64,000 nt of DNA from Platynereis dumerilii (lineage: Eukaryota; Annelida; Polychaeta; Phyllodocida; Nereididae): the NCBI GenBank assembly GCA_026936325.1, contig JAPTHN010000003.1:40502011-40566010 (forward strand), in the 5' to 3' direction. A program made the position numbers and the translations under genes. Positions 23,801 through 33,626 of the stretch are shown here, piece after piece (the first letter of the stretch is position 1; each line of letters begins with the position of its first letter). The notes under the pieces are model-generated. The model worked only from the letters and a program-made list of their open reading frames with translations. It did not search any database and had not been told where the DNA came from.

Positions 23801-25300
23801 TATATTTTCCAAGAAAACTGAAGATATAGACTTTAGAACAGAATATCATATTGACAACACTTCAAGTTCATGTGGAACTAAATGAGGCTCAGGAGGGGGC
23901 CCGACTCAAAATCTCCATTGACCCACAGGCCTAAACAACATGATTCATGCGTGCTTTGACTGCCATTCCAGTCCACTCTCTTATTATCTATAACAAGGTA
24001 TGACAGCTCAAGCATTTAAGCAGACGAACATGTTATGAGTCAGTAGTTCAATTGCTTTAAAATCATAATTATCACAAAAGAGAAGCCCAAATGTCGGCTC
24101 CATAATTTTCTTTGGTACATTTGCTAGATTTCAAACATACCTGGAAGTGTTGACAGTTGTTTTAAATAACAAAATTAAGGAAAAATCAATCAAAAATCAG
24201 GGTTCCACACTGAACTGGACGGAAGTGCAACTGGTGTGATATCCACACTAACAATAATAAAAACATGCCAAATTAATTGCTACATCTTAAATAGTAATTT
24301 CCCCACAAAATGTGAAGAACAAAAAATTGATTGTTGTGTGCAAATTTCAGCCAGAATTAATGGATGTGGAAGTGTGTAGAAGAGATATAAAAATCGAAGT
24401 GAGGGCATTCATGCATGTCAGGACAAATAAAAAATGCACAGATATTAGTAAATTTCAGTTCAGACGGACCAAAGAGCAAGAGCTGGCAAGGTGACAAGTC
24501 AGTAAATTGATTCTTTTTGTTGTTATAAAGCTGGCGAAACAGAATTGTAAAAAATTGTAACTGTTAAAAATATTTAAATATGAAATCAGTCAGCCATGCA
24601 CCTTAAATCTGATTGGCTGTCTCTTTACTCTACAGGTTACCAATTAACAGTGACTGACTTGCACCACATTTGACAAGTTCAGATCGCATTTGTACAGAAT
24701 CAAATTCGCAGGCCTCTTTGTAATGTTTTCGTTTTATCAATATGTATTCCCACATTTTCCATTAATGCAAACTTTGCCCTTTTTATAGCATTATAAGATT
24801 ATGCTTTTATATGTTAAGAAATATTTGAAATGGTTGAAGAAATAAACTTCCATAAAACATTAGAAAGATAGATAGATAGATTATAGATTTCTCATAGATA
24901 CATCTATAGGCAGATAGACAGATAAATAGATAGATAGATAGGTAGATAGATAGTTAGATAGATAGGTAGATAGATAGTTAGACAGATAGTTAGATAGATT
25001 TAAAACTCTGACAACCTCAAACAGACAGCCAAACAAAACATAACTTTTAAAGAGATTCTCATTCTCTGTGATTGCTGGGGACATTATTGAAGGGGGGGTG
25101 AATTGATATCTATCAAGTGACAAGCTTTGTTATCAGTTGACAGCATTGTTGTCAGTTCACAGCTAGGCCCATGATATTATGAATAAAGATTTCTTAATGT
25201 GTTACAGTTTATCGCTTGACAAACAGTGATTCTCAGTATTGTCTCTCAAATTGTGAATTTTATTAGAGGATGAGAGGGGGTGGTTCATCTGTAGGGTCCG
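23801..25300. other. Intergenic with the GATA array
   Basis: A 60-residue frame at 24312-24494 (…RRDIKIEVRAFMHVRTNKKC…) has moderately protein-like composition but no splice sites or recognisable motif, so it is not called as a gene. Confidence 0.4.
24866..25000. repeat. GATA microsatellite
   Basis: AGATAGATAGA runs interspersed with GGTAGATA and GTTAGATA variants. Confidence 0.92.
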
Positions 25301-25330
25301 CTCTCACTATCTTCTGACTGGATTTTACAG

Positions 25331-25395
25331 TTAGCTGTGTCGTCTGCTACAGTGACAACGTACCAGTTCAGTCTGGAATCTTGGCTCATTGCCAA
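25331..25395 (+). CDS. Candidate isolated exon, possible RING-type Cys motif
   Basis: 65 nt between CTGGATTTTACAG and TGCCAA|GTAAGC. If entered in phase 1 (as the exon at 15508-15621 would leave it), the frame reads SCVVCYSDNVPVQSGILAHC: a C-x2-C pair then a Cys 14 residues later, the spacing of the first half of a RING finger. Other frames are open too, and the minus strand carries a 69-residue frame here, so the strand is uncertain. No second half of the RING was found. Confidence 0.25.
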
Positions 25396-25758
25396 GTAAG
25401 CTGTCATACCTTTTCTAATAGTAATAGGCTGAGAGGTGGCAGTGGACCGCAACACCGCACATGAAACAGATTGTTTATGCCTGTTATTGACCATTTACTA
25501 TTGAATTCCCTGCCCCCACATCCCTCCCCTAGAGGCCAAATTGAAACAGAAAAAAATGGGGTTTTTTTAAGATAAGATGTTCTTTTGTTGCATTAAATTT
25601 TGTATCTACTTCTTCACGATTAGAGTCTTTGAAGAAGAGTGTGTCATTTATCTCCACCTACTTAAAAGAAGTGGCCATAATTTATAAAACAAACAATTCT
25701 AGTAAGACCTGTTACTGCAATTTCAATTACTATATATATGAGTGGCATGGGATGATAC

Positions 25759-26122
25759 ACTCTAAATAAAAAAGGTTCTTTATGGTATGTATAAAGAACC
25801 CCGGGCGGAAAAAATTTTCAAGGGTACAGGGGTGCCGGAAGGAATCACGGGCGGCAGGGAAACTCAGGCGAAAAAGGGCAAATCAAAGATGCGGCAATTT
25901 TGTGTGACAATACCAGGGTATTAATTGAAAGTCAATGATAATTTGAAAATATAAATATAATTTGTGCCTAAACTTAGTAAAATAAGGGCTAATAACGTCT
26001 TATTTCTCTGAGATCTAAAGGGCACCCTTGCCCCCTGTGCCCCCCTTGGATAAAGGTTCCTTATCTTTACAATCTTACAGAACCCTTAAAGGTTCCATAT
26101 TGAACTTCTTGTTAAGAGAGTA
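25759..26122. mobile_element. AAAGGTTC-type MITE
   Basis: Left end ACTCTAAATAAAAAAGGTTC, right end GGTTCCATATTGAACTTCTT...AAGAGAGTA, with internal AAAGAACCC / AGGTTCC words on both strands. Part of the interior (TTTGTGCCTAAACTTA, TTCTCTGAGATCTAAAGGGC) is shared with 20160-20260. No frame. Confidence 0.6.
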
Positions 26123-26873
26123 CGTAGTATTTTAACTTCCTCTGATTGGTCTTTAACTGATCATCAGCAAATCAGAGAAAGCTCAGAAACAACGAAGCAA
26201 GTGGTCCAAGCAACTCATACTCACTGACATTGCAGTAAAGAAATGTTACAGTAACATAGATATTCCATTGACTATTTGATGCTTAAATGCCAGGCAACTA
26301 ATTTCAGTGTTTGCTCCCCAGTTATTAATTGTCATTATTCAACATAATAACAAGATTTTTTTAGAAACACGTAATATGTACTAGATGTTCCTGCTTTGAA
26401 TGGAAATGCTTGGAAATCAGCAGACAAAAGAAACAACTTCGTAACTCTAGCTTTGCCCTTTATTAAAGAAAGGGATGATTTTACCCATCAGAATTTTGAT
26501 GGTCTTCAATCTGCTTCAAACCAATTATGCATGTTAAAGAATTGTCAGAAAAGTTTTCAAAAAGAATAATCTATCACTTATTCACAAGGCTATAAAAAGC
26601 AGCCATTTTTGATTTTTTATACCGAAATACCTATTTGTATTGAATCATTTACTTTGTGGAGACAGGACAACTGAATAGTTTGAAATTTTGTAAAGGCAGT
26701 GAAACACTCAACAGAATGTCTGGTCCATGCCACAAGTGGCGCCATCTTTACTGTGTTTTTGTTGTTTTTTTGCTACAATGTAAACATCCTCCATGATGAA
26801 AAATAGTTCCAAATTAATTTGGTTTTCACAAGCTTTCTGCTTAAAATTGAAGTCAACAAAAGATCAGACTAGA
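26123..26873. other. Intergenic, nothing recognised
   Basis: AT-rich, no splice pairs with open frame, no repeat structure found. Confidence 0.5.
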
Positions 26874-26874
26874 C

Positions 26875-26966
26875 ACTCACAGAGTTTTTGGAAATAGACT
26901 AGGCCATCAGAATGTAGTCCCCGCACTTTCTGATGGCCCGGTCTATTTCCAAACACTATTGTGAGT
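26875..26966. other. Long imperfect hairpin (~38 bp stem, ~15 nt loop)
   Basis: TTTGGAAATAGAC..GGCCATCAGAA pairs with TTCTGATGGCC..GTCTATTTCCAAA with two mismatches over 26 bp, and pairing continues outward (ACTCACAGAGT with ACTATTGTGAGT) after a small bulge. Total about 92 nt, the size of an animal microRNA precursor. A very short MITE is the main alternative. Confidence 0.6.
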
Positions 26967-27015
26967 TCCAGACAATCAGTTTCTGTTGACTGCTCACAGG
27001 AGCTAGCAAATTTAA

Positions 27016-27029
27016 CCCCTAGGTGGCAG
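27016..27029 (+). promoter_or_regulatory. CTCF-like motif
   Basis: CCCCTAGGTGGCAG fits the CTCF core with one mismatch (C for A at position 3). Same strand as the site at 12010. Confidence 0.35.
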
Positions 27030-27701
27030 CAAAATGCGGTCAATTTGTAGACAGGCATAATTCCATAGAATTCTTCTAATTGTTGCAGCTATCCACTCTC
27101 TATAATATTTCTTACAACAATAATAACTGTTGCAGGTGTGACATGTGGCAGCTGCGCCTGGATTGTTAGAGAAATCTATTGAAACTAATTTAACTCACCT
27201 CACATGCCAGTGCATTATGGGGAGAATGACTTATCTCATATTTCCCACTGCATGTCTATGTCATCAGTCAACCACAGCAAGCAAGTGGCAAATAGGTTTA
27301 TGTGCCCTATAACTGCAGTTTGTTTGTAGCATTAGCTACTTATAAATCGTATTATATTTTGTTCCCAACACATTAATTGCCATACCATACATGTGTAGGA
27401 TTTAGCATTTAAGTGAGCAAGATAAAATCAGTTATTTCACCTCATAAGGCCTGTTCTTGGGCACGAGCAATCTGTAACAGCTTGCTATCCCAATGGGCAC
27501 ACTCGCATTGCAGCACATTGTGACAACAAAATGAATGGCATTGTCACAATTTTGAAGAAAATTCCATAATATTGTATTGCACAAATGATGTTGTCACGCA
27601 GCAATGTCAAAATAAAACGTAAGCATGCACGTCACAAAGTTATGAAAAAATCCCAACCCTGTTTTCACGTTGTGGCAACATACCACATGTTCTTACGTCA
27701 C

Positions 27702-27872
27702 CAGGGATGGGCACGAGACCCCACGAGTACATGCCAATGTACTCGAGTACGAGTACAAGTACTTTGTAAGTAACGAGTACAAGTACAAGTACAAGTACAG
27801 AAAATTACAAATGTACTCGAGTACAAGTACAAGTACATTCTATGAGTACAAGTACGAGTACTGAGTACTTTT
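27702..27872. mobile_element. hAT-like end plus GTACAA/GAGTAC low-complexity tract
   Basis: CAGGGATGGGCACGAG is the type of end seen in many hAT MITEs, followed by about 140 bp of GAGTACAAGTACAAGTAC repeats. A matching right end was not found, so it is probably truncated. The 64-residue YKYKYKY-like frame over it is an artefact of the repeat. Confidence 0.6.
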
Positions 27873-28034
27873 TGAAACCAGATCCAACAAAAATATAATC
27901 AAACCAGAACCGCAAGCGGTATCAACACTCGTCTGTTAATGTAAAATCTATCAATGCGTGCCTGATTATCAGCCACAGGGAAATACTTGTACCTAATAAT
28001 ATGGCTAATATTTTAACTGCAAGTTAAAGACTAA

Positions 28035-28490
28035 GCTCCAAATGGAAAAATCAACAATGGTGGCCATTGTGTAGTGGCCATTTTGGCAGCCATAATGGAT
28101 TTCTCAACAAATTTCTCGAAATGTTCCAAATCGTTGACCACAGTGGGCAATCCATTCACACAAGCCAATAACTGTACCAAATTTCATAACTCTTAAGCGA
28201 AACACATTAAGGTCACAATGGACAGTTCAAAGATTGTGGCCATTTTGTAGTGGCCATTTTGGCAGCCATCTTGGATTTCTCATCATGTTCCCAATCCATA
28301 CCCAAAGTCCCACAGGCCAATATCTGTACCACATTTCACAACTCTAAGCGAAATATCAAGTTCACAATGGGCAGTTCAATAATGAAAAAGATGGCTGCCA
28401 AAATGGTCGCCACCTTGGATTTCGTGACATGTATCAAATTCATACTCATAGGCCAATACCTGTGGGGGGAACGGGGGCATATTGGGACGC
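28035..28490 (+). repeat. Three diverged ~160-180 bp repeat units (GCCATNTTGGATTTC)
   Basis: Units starting near 28050, 28218 and 28375 share GTGGCCATTTTG, GGCAGCCAT.TTGGATTTC, AGGCCAATA.CTGTACCA and ACAATGG.CAGTTCAA in the same order, with the third partly altered (ATGGTCGCCACCTTGGATTT). Similar GCCATCTTGGA words occur at 44618, 49155 and 49298. Confidence 0.7.
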
Positions 28491-28584
28491 TTTTAACATC
28501 TAATCATTTTGCTCAATGCTGAAAGCACTGAAGAACTCAGAAGTTTGCACGAATATCACCAATACTATTGAGCTTAAATAAAAA

Positions 28585-28676
28585 GAAGACACTTCATCAG
28601 CTATCATGAATCACGAAGTGCATTTTTCACAGTGAACTGATCCTCATTTTTTCTTTATCAAAGTGCATCACTGTAA
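28585..28676. mobile_element. 3' fragment of the same MITE family
   Basis: GAAGACACTTCATCAGCTAT...CACAGTGAACTGATCCTCAT...TATCAAAGTGCATCACTGTAA matches only the last ~95 bp of 8759-9042. The left part is absent. Confidence 0.65.
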
Positions 28677-28796
28677 AATACACTAAAAATACTCCTGCTT
28701 GGAGTCACTTCGGCTGGACCAATCAGAGGCTACGGCGGGAAATCTATCAGCCAATGGGATTTAAGTATTCACCAGTTTTCTCCTGGTGTTAATTGA

Positions 28797-28890
28797 GAGA
28801 ACCATCCCTGAAATTGGTCTATTGGCAACATTGAGTTGATGTTGTGTGCCCCTTGGGATAAGTACTGGGCAGTGATAAAGAGCTGATATC
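28797..28890. repeat. Inverted-repeat partner of 30662-30755
   Basis: TGGCAACATTGAGTTGATGT...GTGTGCCCCTTGGGATAAGT is the complement of TACTTATCCCAACGGGGCAC...ACTCAATGTTGCCA at ~30699-30742. Confidence 0.7.
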
Positions 28891-28993
28891 AAAGAACTCC
28901 AATGATATTTGATCATGAGAGGTAACAAGGAGATTATCCAGAGCTTGTATCTAGGCAGCAAAAGCAAAGAAGGTAATCAACTTTGGACCGTTA

Positions 28994-29355
28994 CAGCCAA
29001 ACACTTTGATATGGAATTAGAGTGGACTGTGGCACTGTGAAAATGGCACTTTGTGTGCCATCTTGCTGATGATTTGTCATGATCAAACCCAATACTTTCA
29101 ATCTTAATTTGATTGAAGGAGACTTATCCCACTTGTTGGTGACAGCCAAACGAAAGGATTATGCATCTGATTTTCACTCTAAAATCCATTATGAGAGGTC
29201 AAATGGCTTTCTCTTGATCATGACTAATCAAACAGCCTTTATGTTTCCCATGTTGAAAGTATAGAAGATGACACTTCATCAGCTATCATGAGTCACAAAG
29301 TGCCTTTTACACAGTGCCACAGTCCACTCTAATTCTATATCAAAGTGTTTGGCTG
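28994..29355. mobile_element. Young TA-flanked MITE with 46 bp terminal inverted repeats
   Basis: Begins CAGCCAAACACTTTGATAT and ends with its complement; the inverted repeats run about 46 bp to GGCACTGTG with a single mismatch. Flanking TA is duplicated (28992-28993 and 29356-29357), consistent with Tc1/mariner-type mobilisation. The near-perfect ends argue for recent insertion compared with 8759-9042. Confidence 0.85.
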
Positions 29356-29423
29356 TAATGATCGCCATTTATTTCTTGAGAAATGTTAATAATGAACATT
29401 TAAACTGACTTTTCAAACATTGG

Positions 29424-29637
29424 TATATATACATGTATATATGGGAGGCCATTTCAGTTCATTTTCCCACTATCTGGCATCGGAAAAATGGTTTAGCAAA
29501 ATCATTGGGACTCCTGGCCATCAAAGCACATGTGATAGTGGATTGTAATTCCTAATAAGTCATTTCTAGACTGAAACATCTGCTAATGTTTTCTAGGCTT
29601 GAATTACTGCTTTGAAATTTTGTTCCATTACACCATA
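29424..29637 (+). repeat. Local ~210 bp duplicate, copy A
   Basis: GTATATATGGGA...GGTTTAGCAAAATCATTGGG...GGCCATCAAAGCACATGTGA...CATTTCTAGACTGAAACATC is repeated at 30984-31193 at about 90% similarity, same orientation. Confidence 0.85.
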
Positions 29638-29819
29638 TTCAATGAAGATAAAAAGCAGAAATTGCTGTTGGTCGCAGCCTGAAAGAGTCAGTTTTATCTG
29701 TTACAGTTTCTTTCCATAGTTTCTTGAACTAATGCGTAATACATTTCATATCAACTATTTGTTACTTTCAGAACGAAGGAATACAATTGGAGTATAGAGT
29801 AAGCAAAATGCACATACCT

Positions 29820-30059
29820 TGTCCAGTCTGTCGGAGAATTAAATGAAGTTCTGCTCTGAATTATATCCAGCAGCTAAAAGCTTTGGGTGTTCCCAGGCTG
29901 CCAGAGACTGCTCTTTACACGAGCAGTGACGAAGACTAAGTGAAGGCTTGGCAAGCAGACATTCCAGCAATGCTGCGGAGGCTGGGCTGCTGCTGATGGT
30001 GGCCACGTGCAAGGATGGGTGGTTCACGGGGTGGATAGTCCGTGGGATGGATCACACAG
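29820..30059. other. GC-rich exon-like island, strand uncertain
   Basis: About 50% GC in a ~35% GC surround. On the plus strand it ends at ACACAG|GTAATT and the last ~125 nt are open (…LLLMVATCKDGWFTGWIVRG…). On the minus strand it ends at GACAAG|GTATGT near 29818 and contains a 62-residue frame beginning MNHPSLHVATISSSPASAAL. It could be a first exon or promoter region of an unseen gene; product unknown. Confidence 0.3.
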
Positions 30060-30164
30060 GTAATTTTATGTTTTTGCAAAGAAAAAAATCTAAGGATCTT
30101 CCAATCTTTGAAAAGTCAGTTTAAATATGGCATTATCAACATTTCTTAAGTGCCAACCATTAAC

Positions 30165-30655
30165 GGTAAAATAAGTTATTATTATTATTATCATTTTATT
30201 ATTATATACAAAATTTATATAGCGCCAGTAATAGCTTTAAAAAAGTTCTCTATGGCACTTTACAAAAGAGATCTAAAAATATAAATAGACTGTAAATATA
30301 TCAAATCAATTGAAAAAAGATTAAAATCATCTTATAAATAGTCCACAAAAGCGTCTTTAAAAAGGTGAGCTTTAAGCTGTTTCTTAAATTGATCTAGACT
30401 GTCAATTTCCTTCAAATGCTCAGGAAAACTGTTCCACAAAGTAGCTGCTGCATGCCTGAAAGACCGGGGACCGTAAGTTGCTGTGCGAACTTTAGGGACA
30501 ATCAATAATGACTTGTCACTTGATCATAGATTTCGTGGAGACTGGCAGACATCAATCAAATCAGAAATGTAAGACGGTGCACAAATTAGAAATGTAAGAC
30601 GGTGCACTGCCCTTCATGGCTTTATGCGTGTAAAGCAAAATTTTGTTAATCATAC
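30165..30655 (-). mobile_element. 3' end of a non-LTR retrotransposon (LINE, L2/CR1-like)
   Basis: On the minus strand the translation has the typical C-terminal end of an L2/CR1-type reverse transcriptase ORF: KILLYTHKAMKGSAP, then YISDLIDVCQSPRNL, SSDKSLLIVPKVRTATYG, AAATLWNSFPEHLKEIDSLD and QFKKQLKAHLFKDAF. It is followed by a 3' tail with TGGCGCTATATAAATTTTGT and ending in an ATT/TTA trinucleotide run. Truncated at its 5' side: only the last ~145 codons remain, with an in-frame stop after PRNL and a 25 bp tandem duplication (30563-30607) that shifts the frame. Confidence 0.9.
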
Positions 30656-30983
30656 AATGTAGCTCTTTGATATTAGCTTGTTGATATCATTGCGCCATGT
30701 ACTTATCCCAACGGGGCACACAACATAAACTCAATGTTGCCAATTAGTAACTAATATTTTAACATCTCAAGTGCTGCCCCCCATGCTGTCATGTCAATTA
30801 TTCCATCCCGGCCATCTTGTGCTGTCCCATGCGCCTGTCACGCCATTTAGGTAGTCCCTCATGGTATGAGCCGGTTGCTCACCTTCTCGGTGATAAATCA
30901 CATATTCATTCTCATTGTGAACAAACTACACAAATTGTTGACTTTCACAGGTTCACAGTTTCTGCTTGGGGTGAGGATTTTTT

Positions 30984-31193
30984 CTACTGGTGTATATATA
31001 TGGGAAACCATTTCATTTTCCCACTTCCTGGCATCTGAAATATGGTTTAGCAAAATCATTGGGATTCCAGGCCATCAAAGCACATGTGATAGAGGATTGT
31101 ACTTCCTAAAATAAAAAGTCATTTCTAGACTGAAACATCTGCTAATGTTTTTGAGGCTTGAATTACTGCTTTGAAATTTTGTCCCATTACACA
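30984..31193 (+). repeat. Local ~210 bp duplicate, copy B
   Basis: See 29424-29637. Small indels (AAAATAAAA inserted near 31110) separate the two. The preceding sequences differ, so each may be a fragment of an interspersed repeat. Confidence 0.85.
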
Positions 31194-31664
31194 GCATCGC
31201 TGAAAACTCTTTTGATCAGGATGTTAGTCAAAGATGACTAACTTCTAAAAGGTGACTCAAGTATGGTGGTTAGATCATATAGATTTTTCTAAAATTTTGC
31301 ACAGGTACTCTATGGGACCCATACATTCCAAAAATGAAAAACAAAAAAATTTCACCGACTCGTTTGGTTGCCATGGTAACAGCATGTTTGGCCTGATGAC
31401 TGCTTAGAAGTCATAAATTGAGTTTTTGGTTATGTACCACAGAATAAAGCATTACATGCATTTGTCACACAAAAACGTCAGAAACCAATACATTTGCCAC
31501 AGATTTGAAGAAAAAGGTTAAAATACGTTTTTCTGTAAGAGCTCAAAGGGCACCAACAACCTAATTAATTGCAGATTTTGCATGCATCAATTTTGACAGT
31601 AATCAAATTTTAAGAAAACGATTATATAGATTTTTTTTTAAATTTGCATATATCATAAACAATT
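31194..31664. other. Intergenic, nothing recognised
   Basis: AT-rich sequence without a repeat or exon that I can support. A similar GGTAACGTCACAACT / GTTGCTAGGCAACC region appears later at ~33885-33945, also without a gene. Confidence 0.4.
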
Positions 31665-33626
31665 TAGGGGTGAGGCAGGTTAGTTGATACGCAATAGGGT
31701 GCATCGTCTGCCCCCTAAAAATTAAAAAATTAAAATATTCATTTGCACTTTTGCCATATTGTACCTTTGGCCATAGAAACGCATTCTGCAAAATTTCAAT
31801 TAGATGCGATGTGGCTTTAGGGTGGCACTTTTGTGTCAAAGTTGAGTCCAAAATTCTCAAAAAATTATGCTTTGAAAAGTCGCGGTTAGAAATATCTAAC
31901 TTATGGTAGTCTGTATGATTTCAATTCCTTAACCATTATTCTCAGGAGAAAATTGTCTTTCATATGAATGGTAGAAAGCTATATTTCTGAAAATTTCTCA
32001 TGCCTAAGTTTTTTGGAAAGCTGAAAGTTTCTGACTATTATGACAGAATGTTTGGAAAAATCAACTTAAAAGCTCAACTTATGCCTAACTATGACATAAT
32101 TGTTAGAATAAAACATAAGGAACACTTTGCTGAAGAAAGTAGGACATTGAAAATTTTTTCCAGATAGTTATTCATCAAATTCATATGTGCACATTTTCAT
32201 AAATTACATGTAAATATGAGAAATACAACAGTTCGTTGAGACACTGTTCTGCATCTCTTTTTCTTCTGACCACATCATAATGCAATCAAGGTTTTATCAG
32301 ATGATGTAGTACACCATGTTTCCACTTTGTAGACTTCTATGACTTCCCCAAGTCATATTGACATCCTTTTTTTGATTTATCACTTTTTACCCGATAAAAA
32401 TGAAAATATCTCCACTCAATTTTGACTTCTACTGAATGGAAACCATTGATGTTGGTATTCAAATTAAAGTTCTCTTTCTAAGGAATCTAACTGTGCCATT
32501 CAAAAATCATTTCATTAAAAATTGACAATATTATTTATAACCGCGAATCGCTAACATATGACCTAATACTGAAATTTCAAGGCTGTTGTGCCACCCTTTG
32601 CCATAAGAATTTTTTCATAAAATTTTACAGGGCTTCTTTTATGATACAAGGGAACAATCATGCAAAAGTGCATGATGTTTTGAAGATATAGGGGCAGACG
32701 ATGCACCCTAATACGCAAGGTTAGTTGATACGCCCCACCTCCTGGTCGTAGGAATGATCATATGAGAAAGTGTTTGCATTTGTAAAAAGCAGAATAAAAA
32801 AACACATCTTCTCATCTTGGTCAATGTAGAATCAGAGTCAAGATTTAGGAGAAAAGTAAAAAAAATTCAAAAATCACTGTTCCGAGTAAATTTGTTCTGA
32901 AATCTTGCTTTTTTTCTCTCTCACTATAGTGAAGGATGATTCAGAGTAACTTAGTATATTGATTAGGTATGTGAAAAGGGTTATTTATGAGCCATCAAAG
33001 ATGACCTAGGTTAACCTGTGGTCCAGAGACCTGCTGTTTTCTGACATAATCGAGTGGATGGGTTTGTTGATACAGCAGAGTGGTTAGGTTTTGTTGGCTG
33101 GCCTGGTCAAAATAACTACCCTGACCTATTAGTACAATCATAATGCTAGGTGTTACTCAGTAGTATGTATACATGAAAAAGCTCTATAGATGAATCTTAG
33201 GTTGAAATAATCATGAAATCTCCCCCTCCCAACAGGTCGACCATCAGATCAGACTCACAATGGTAGCAGATATGCATCCATGGGAACAAAAAGCAGATCG
33301 GTGAAGGCGTATGGTTTTATAGTATCCTACCAAGGTGGAATTATGTGCCTTTTTCTTTGCATTGTCCATCAGGGTTTGGTGTATCAACTAACCTGCCTGG
33401 GTGTATCAACTAACCTTACCAGGTGGGTTAGTTGATACGTTTGACATGACCTACTTTGACGCCATCTGGGGTAAAAACTATCCAACAGAGAAAGTCAAGT
33501 TTCCCCATATATTTGAACAATGTATTTCCCCATGCACATGAATATTTGTCATTCCAATATCATCGTCCGTTTAGCTTGGAAGCGAGCTTTTCTGAAAAAC
33601 GTCTCAACTAACCTGCCTCTCCCCTA
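31665..33626. mobile_element. TA-flanked element with TTAGTTGATAC 'word', interrupted by a hAT
   Basis: Left end GGGGTGAGGCAGGTTAGTTG, right end (complement) GGGGAGAGGCAGGTTAGTTG, both next to TA. Removing the inserted element at 31695-32710 and one target copy leaves about 940 bp. Words: two TTAGTTGATAC at the left end (31679 and 32719 after the insert), a variant at ~33064 (TTTGTTGATAC), a palindromic group of three near 33377-33440, and one at the right tip. No convincing transposase. Confidence 0.82.
31695..32710. mobile_element. hAT-like transposon, 1016 bp, perfect 8 bp target duplication
   Basis: Starts TAGGGTGCATCGTCTGCCCC and ends with the exact complement of those 20 bases. Flanked by ATACGCAA at 31687-31694 and again at 32711-32718. 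The 8 bp duplication and TAGGG end are hallmarks of hAT elements. No transposase frame, so it is non-autonomous. It sits inside the left end of the element at 31665-33626. Confidence 0.93.

Noticed and set aside
27670-27864. Tyr/Lys-repeat protein (YKYKYKY)
   Set aside because: Direct translation of a GTACAA-type simple repeat.
28250-28522. 90-residue frame
   Set aside because: It translates the GCCATCTTGGATTTC repeat units.
33237-33440. Exon after a strong acceptor (CCCCTCCCAACAG)
   Set aside because: It lies inside a transposon, and the open frame continues into the element's palindromic words, so it is unlikely to be a host exon.
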